From Ktedonobacteraceae bacterium (lineage in GTDB: Bacteria > Chloroflexota > Ktedonobacteria > Ktedonobacterales > Ktedonobacteraceae), in assembly GCA_014896635.1 (NCBI GenBank), contig JADBKA010000185.1:1-9468 (forward strand): DNA of 9,468 bases. Reading direction: 5' to 3'. Shown piece after piece: positions 7,251 to 9,468 of this stretch. The notes below the pieces were generated by a model that searched no databases, was not told the DNA's origin, and saw only the letters and a program-made list of their open reading frames with translations. Within the stretch, counting starts at the first letter, position 1. The number at the start of each line of letters is the position of its first letter. Both the position numbers and the translations under genes were made by a program.

Positions 7251-7352
7251 GATCGCCTTCCCTCGCTCAATTGCAGAGTTTTCAGGTACAGATCCACCTC
7301 ATCACTGATTCTCTATCGTCAAATCTATCTATCTTATCCAGGCGTGAACTGA

Positions 7353-7402
7353 ACAGAGAAAGAGGTCCAGGGGACGCTTTGCCCTCTGGACCTCTTCCCT
7401 GT
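7353..7402 (-). terminator. Long imperfect hairpin downstream of the methyltransferase
   Basis: AGAGGTCCAG (7361-7370) pairs perfectly with CTGGACCTCT (7386-7395). GGG (7371-7373) then pairs with CCC (7382-7384) past a one-base bulge, and the stem continues outward imperfectly (ACAG 7353-7356 with CTGT 7399-7402). Read on the minus strand it lies 18 nt after the methyltransferase stop, and the stem is followed by a pyrimidine-rich TTTCTCTGTT. It is a plausible intrinsic terminator with a weak T tract, placed ahead of the HlyD-type gene. Confidence 0.6.
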
Positions 7403-7419
7403 CATCCCCACATGCCGCC

Positions 7420-8289
7420 TCAGCGCGGCTTTCTTCCAATCGCGCTCATGAAGTACCAGATTCCGCGAAAATCTTCTCTCATCAAATCAAGGAGCATTTG
7501 TTCGTAGAGATGATCCAGTTCCTCTTGTGTGGCTATGCCCATCTTGATGAGAAATGGCTGACCTATCTTCATCATAATCTGCAAATTCTTACATTGCATT
7601 CGATAGACATCTCTCCCATAGGAGTAGTTGAGCATGTGCGGTATTTCCTGGATGTCGCAATAACCAGCACGCTCCAGGAAATCACGCAGCATGGGTGTCA
7701 GCCCGAAGTGAGATGCGTTTTCATCGCTGCAAAAACTTCTTCCCTGGCGATAGAAAGCTTTCACAGCAATCCTATTTAATTTCACCAGCGCCGCACTATT
7801 GGTGACACCCGCTCCGCTATCGCCTTCGGTCAAGCGAATAATGCCGCCGGGGCGGGTGATGCGGAAGCACTCTCTGACAAACGGCTCCCAGACGCCTTTC
7901 CACATGAAGCCAAGCAAAGCCCGGGCATTGACAAAATCGAAAGATGCGTCGGGGAATTTCAGCGGCTCGGTGGCGTCCATCGGGAGAAAGGTGACGTTCT
8001 TGAGCGCCTGCACATTGGCGCGCATACGAGCATAGTTGAGCATCCGGGCGCTGATGTCAATGCCGGTCACGCGCTTGTCCGGGTGCGCGAAGGCGACTTC
8101 TAAGGCCCAGCCGCCGGGTCCACAGGCGATATCGAGAATATCATGCACGCTGGAGAGATCAAGCGTCGTGGGAAACAGGCCCCCCATATGCTTTGTGATC
8201 ATCAGATCCTGGTCGATGAGGCGGGCCATTTCGATGCTGCTTTCCTGGTCAAAGACGTAGGTGTTTTCGTCGGGCTGAATCGAGGACAT
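7420..8289 (-). CDS. Class I SAM-dependent methyltransferase
   Basis: A 289-residue cytoplasmic enzyme with a Rossmann-type methyltransferase core. Motif I is ILDIACGPGGWALEVA (about 51-66, G-x-G-x-G variant C-G-P-G-G). The acidic ribose-binding residue is D78 in VTGIDISARML, the post-II motif is FLPMDATEPLKFPDASFDFV (about 101-120), and the later strand is ITRPGGIIRLTEGD (about 144-157). This order matches the UbiE/Methyltransf_11/25 type acting on small molecules, lipids or natural products. The C-terminal 130 residues are a substrate-specific part that I cannot assign. AGGAAGGAG about 7 nt upstream of the ATG supports the start. It is transcribed alone from an extended -10 promoter. The acceptor is unknown. 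Confidence 0.92.
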   Translation of the reverse strand: MSSIQPDENTYVFDQESSIEMARLIDQDLMITKHMGGLFPTTLDLSSVHDILDIACGPGGWALEVAFAHPDKRVTGIDISARMLNYARMRANVQALKNVTFLPMDATEPLKFPDASFDFVNARALLGFMWKGVWEPFVRECFRITRPGGIIRLTEGDSGAGVTNSAALVKLNRIAVKAFYRQGRSFCSDENASHFGLTPMLRDFLERAGYCDIQEIPHMLNYSYGRDVYRMQCKNLQIMMKIGQPFLIKMGIATQEELDHLYEQMLLDLMREDFRGIWYFMSAIGRKPR

Positions 8290-8339
8290 TGCCGGCTCCT
8301 TCCTGCTACAACAAGCGGTATATAGCTACTCTTCCATTT

Positions 8340-8348
8340 ATTATAGCA
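8340..8348 (-). promoter_or_regulatory. Extended -10 promoter of the methyltransferase
   Basis: On the minus strand TGCTATAAT is a perfect extended -10 (hexamer 8345-8340). The only TTGAGA-like -35 is 13 bp away, too close, so this promoter would rely on the TG extension. Predicted start near 8333 gives a leader of about 43 nt before the ATG at 8289. Confidence 0.6.
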
Positions 8349-8380
8349 TCACAACGGTTCTCAAAGTGATGATGCAGGCA

Positions 8381-8447
8381 CGCCATTGATGGCGAATGGC
8401 GAATACCCACGATCCCGGCAAATTCTCCTGAAACCTCTCAATTCGCC
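8381..8447. promoter_or_regulatory. Palindrome and GGCGAAT repeats upstream of the methyltransferase promoter
   Basis: CGCCAT-TG-ATGGCG (8381-8394) is a perfect 6-bp dyad. It overlaps two head-to-tail copies of GGCGAAT (8391-8397, 8398-8404), with an inverted copy ATTCGCC at 8441-8447. The dyad centre is about 55 bp upstream of the predicted methyltransferase start, a position typical of an activator site. Function is inferred. Confidence 0.35.
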
Positions 8448-8643
8448 AAAAATCCCCCCGGCGTTACAACATCGCGGAAAATTGCGACGTCCATCACAAA
8501 TGACGACACCCCGGCCAGATTGCTACGCTTTTTGCGAAATCTGTCGCGCTGCACATGGAGTGTGAGAACGGCTGAATATTCCCCTGTAACACAATTCCAG
8601 CGAACAACGGACAATTCCCCGCCATAAATTCACTGTTACAGTT
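8448..8643. other. Gene-free region upstream of the leader RNA, with short repeats
   Basis: No coding signal. ACAATTCC occurs twice, 20 bp apart (8591-8598, 8611-8618), with a related ATATTCCCC at about 8576. CTGTAAC (8584-8590) is inverted as GTTACAG (8635-8641), just before the -10 at 8644. These could be regulator sites for the rightward transcript. I can name no factor. Confidence 0.3.
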
Positions 8644-8649
8644 TATACT
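8644..8649 (+). promoter_or_regulatory. Candidate -10 for the rightward leader transcript
   Basis: TATACT matches the -10 consensus at 5 of 6 positions. Its predicted start, near 8656, falls five bases before the first stem of the folded region at 8661. No good -35 is seen at 16-18 bp, so either an activator or another sigma factor would be needed, or the box is fortuitous. Confidence 0.4.
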
Positions 8650-8660
8650 AGCTATCGAAG

Positions 8661-8756
8661 ACGTGGGGGGGCCAGGGAACGCGCAGGGACTCTGGTGGAG
8701 GTCTGCGGGTACTCTCAATTTAGGGGGAGAGCATCCCGCACCTCTTCCTCTCACGT
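8661..8756 (+). ncRNA. Predicted three-way-junction RNA, riboswitch-like aptamer candidate
   Basis: Hand folding gives a compact junction. P1 is 8661-8671 with 8746-8756 (11 pairs, three G-U). P2 is 8672-8677 with 8690-8695 (six pairs, one G-U), with a 12-nt loop. P3 is a three-part hairpin: 8698-8702 with 8740-8744, a CT bulge, 8705-8709 with 8735-8739, a small internal loop, and 8712-8716 with 8727-8731 around a 10-nt loop. The junction linkers are 0, 2 and 1 nt. G-U pairs occur on the + strand and would be C-A mismatches on the other, so the sense is +. That agrees with the downstream terminator. I match it to no known riboswitch class. The G run in P1 makes some chance pairing possible. 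Confidence 0.45.
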
Positions 8757-8760
8757 ATTT

Positions 8761-8770
8761 TGTAATCAGT
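8761..8770 (+). promoter_or_regulatory. Antiterminator candidate
   Basis: TGTAATCAGT can pair over all ten bases (nine Watson-Crick, one G-U) with ACTGGTTACA at 8849-8858. That segment is the 5' arm and loop of the intrinsic terminator. Pairing would destroy the terminator stem and let transcription continue. It lies four bases after stem P1. The competing partner that would release the terminator is not obvious to me. Confidence 0.5.
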
Positions 8771-8829
8771 AAATGCGGCATTGTAGCGTGTCGATTGTGG
8801 AACAGGCTTTGTAGTATTTGCTCGATTTC

Positions 8830-8869
8830 TGCTCCGCTGTGATGGAGCACTGGTTACACCAGTTTTTTT
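8830..8869 (+). terminator. Intrinsic terminator with tandem hairpins and T7
   Basis: ACTGGT (8849-8854) pairs with ACCAGT (8858-8863) around a TAC loop, followed directly by a T run to 8869 (seven T counting the last stem base). Just before it is a second hairpin, TGCTCC (8830-8835) / GGAGCA (8844-8849). The sense is +. No + strand protein gene lies upstream, so what it terminates must be a non-coding or leader transcript. Confidence 0.75.
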
Positions 8870-8873
8870 GATA

Positions 8874-9014
8874 GGGTCCCCCAGAAAGGGACGCCTGAGA
8901 GGGTTTTACGGCGCACGGGCTGTCACCCCACACGCGCCGGTTCCTGGCGGCAGTCAACATATTACATGCTGCGATCAGCACGAACGCTTGCGCAGTCATC
9001 TGTACGCCCGGAAC
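8874..9014 (+). other. Second structured block in the leader of the small membrane protein
   Basis: Three stems follow in order. The first is 8874-8880 with 8888-8895 (seven pairs, one bulge, loop CCAGAAA). The second is CGGCGC (8909-8914) / GCGCCG (8934-8939). The third is GTTCCTGGCG (8940-8949) / CGCCCGGAAC (9005-9014), nine of ten paired, enclosing a small TGCTG-CGAT-CAGCA hairpin (8967-8980). The second and third stems abut and could stack. The block ends 27 nt before the ATG at 9042. It may be a leader element or an independent RNA. Confidence 0.4.
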
Positions 9015-9041
9015 ATCAGCCAGAGAAAGGATTCGCCACAC

Positions 9042-9212
9042 ATGTCTATCGCCTTGCAGAGACAACAGCTCCTCGCTCTCATCGTTCTCGTATTCCTGAC
9101 TATCCTGGTACTCGGCATCACGCTGCTCTACACGGTGGCACACATCGACGTGTGGCATACGCTCCTTTCCTACGGCTCAAAGTTCGTGCCGAATGTCATT
9201 TATTGGTTCTAG
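9042..9212 (+). CDS. Small single-span membrane protein of unknown function
   Basis: A 56-residue protein that I do not recognise. A short N-terminus (MSIALQRQQ) is followed by one strong hydrophobic helix at about 10-31 (LLALIVLVFLTILVLGITLL) and a 25-residue tail, HIDVWHTLLSYGSKFVPNVI then YWF, which probably faces outward. There are no Cys and no catalytic motif. The ATG at 9042 was chosen because the membrane helix starts right after it and AAAGGA lies 10 nt upstream. The same frame stays open back to 8868, but that part is Arg-rich, not protein-like, and covers the folded leader. Low sequence complexity of the helix leaves some doubt. It could be a regulator or subunit of a larger membrane complex. 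Confidence 0.6.
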   Translation: MSIALQRQQLLALIVLVFLTILVLGITLLYTVAHIDVWHTLLSYGSKFVPNVIYWF

Positions 9213-9329
9213 TTTAGCAAGGAAGAAACAGTTATTATCAACATGTTGTCCAGTTGTATCTGTATCTGGCAAGGAAATCATATCAACCGTCGTGAGCGTA
9301 GTCAGGCAGAAAGGATAAGTGCTATGTCG

Positions 9330-9426
9330 CATTATGAATAAGCGCAGGATAGAGGTCCTTTGCAATACGAAGGGCCGGAGATAGAGGCCAGGGCGACCGC
9401 AAGGGTCGCCCATTATATTCATAATG
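9330..9426. repeat. Small element with 11-bp inverted ends and internal hairpins (MITE/REP-like)
   Basis: CATTATGAATA (9330-9340) is perfectly inverted as TATTCATAATG (9416-9426). Inside are GGTCCTT (9354-9360) / AAGGGCC (9370-9376), with one T-G pair, and GGGCGACC (9391-9398) / GGTCGCCC (9404-9411) around GCAAG. A further hairpin, CCCATTAT (9409-9416) / ATAATGGG (9421-9428), shares three bases with the last one, so the two compete. No target-site duplication or T tract is visible. The plan resembles the element at 5845-5980. Confidence 0.6.
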
Positions 9427-9468
9427 GGTAGAAGCCTCATTTCCGCGATGTTGCCCCCCTATTGTGAG

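Noticed and set aside
6639..7352. 237-residue + strand frame
   Set aside because: Antisense to the HlyD-type gene, whose domain order is clear.
8421..8631. Recurring AATTC motifs suggesting a degenerate CRISPR array
   Set aside because: The copies share only five to eight bases, spacing varies (14 to 40 and more), and there are no repeat-length units or cas genes.
8797..8803. GTGGAAC in the leader linker, recalling the T-box core GTGG-n-AC
   Set aside because: The rest of the 14-nt T-box sequence (the ACCGCG end) is missing, no Stem I motifs are visible, and the gene that follows is not an aminoacyl-tRNA synthetase or amino-acid gene.
8494..8850. 118-residue minus-strand frame across the folded leader
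   Set aside because: No recognisable motif, and the same DNA is better explained by the stems and the terminator on the other strand.
8868..9041. Upstream in-frame extension of the small membrane protein to an ATG at 8868
   Set aside because: The extension is Arg/His/Cys-rich without protein-like pattern, overlaps the terminator's end and the folded leader, and has no ribosome binding site.
8644..9041. Known housekeeping RNA (SRP RNA, RNase P, tmRNA, 6S)
   Set aside because: None of their conserved cores is visible: no SRP GGAAGG tetraloop domain, no RNase P GAGGAAAGTCC, no tRNA-like tmRNA end, no long 6S duplex.
8766..9158. 130-residue minus-strand frame
   Set aside because: It is antisense to the small membrane protein and its leader; its composition is that of a mirror reading, with no family features and no ribosome binding site that I can see.

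Overview
The window looks like chromosomal DNA from a member of the Ktedonobacteria (Chloroflexota). This is an inference from style, not from a marker gene. The supporting points are moderate G+C, single scattered genes instead of long operons, a phosphopeptide-reading FHA membrane protein with a Pro/Gln/Gly-rich linker, and intergenic regions full of G+C-rich hairpins. There is no phage, plasmid, transposase or CRISPR gene. The sequence begins inside one gene and ends in non-coding DNA.

Layout, left to right. (1) A phytanoyl-CoA dioxygenase (PhyH)-type iron oxygenase (-, cut by the left edge) is divergent from an AraC-family regulator (+). They share a 160-bp promoter region with a dyad over an extended -10, which suggests a regulator-target pair. 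(2) After 343 bp without a gene comes a GNAT acetyltransferase (+), whose stop codon lies inside a perfect 14-bp hairpin. (3) Converging on it is a 675-residue FHA protein with one membrane helix (-). (4) Next is a tRNA-Arg(UCU) (-) with a clear sigma-70-type promoter, then a 97-residue helical protein of unknown role (+). (5) A nested palindromic element of about 136 bp separates that gene from an orphan HlyD-type membrane fusion protein (-). (6) A SAM-dependent methyltransferase follows (-), with its own extended -10 promoter and a terminator-like hairpin.

(7) The most interesting stretch is the 752 bp between the methyltransferase and a 56-residue single-span membrane protein (+, 9042-9212). 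On the + strand it contains, in order, a -10 box, a compact three-way-junction fold (8661-8756), a 10-nt segment complementary to the 5' arm of a terminator, an intrinsic terminator with seven T (8830-8869), a second structured block (8874-9014) and the small gene. This order of parts is that of a transcription-attenuating leader (riboswitch-like). I recognise no known riboswitch class in it. It is a prediction from hand folding only.

(8) The right end carries a second small element, with 11-bp inverted termini enclosing G+C-rich hairpins. It resembles in plan the element at 5845-5980.

The genes do not form one pathway. Regulation probably acts locally, gene by gene: AraC on the dioxygenase, an attenuator-like leader on the small membrane protein, and Ser/Thr-kinase signalling through the FHA protein.
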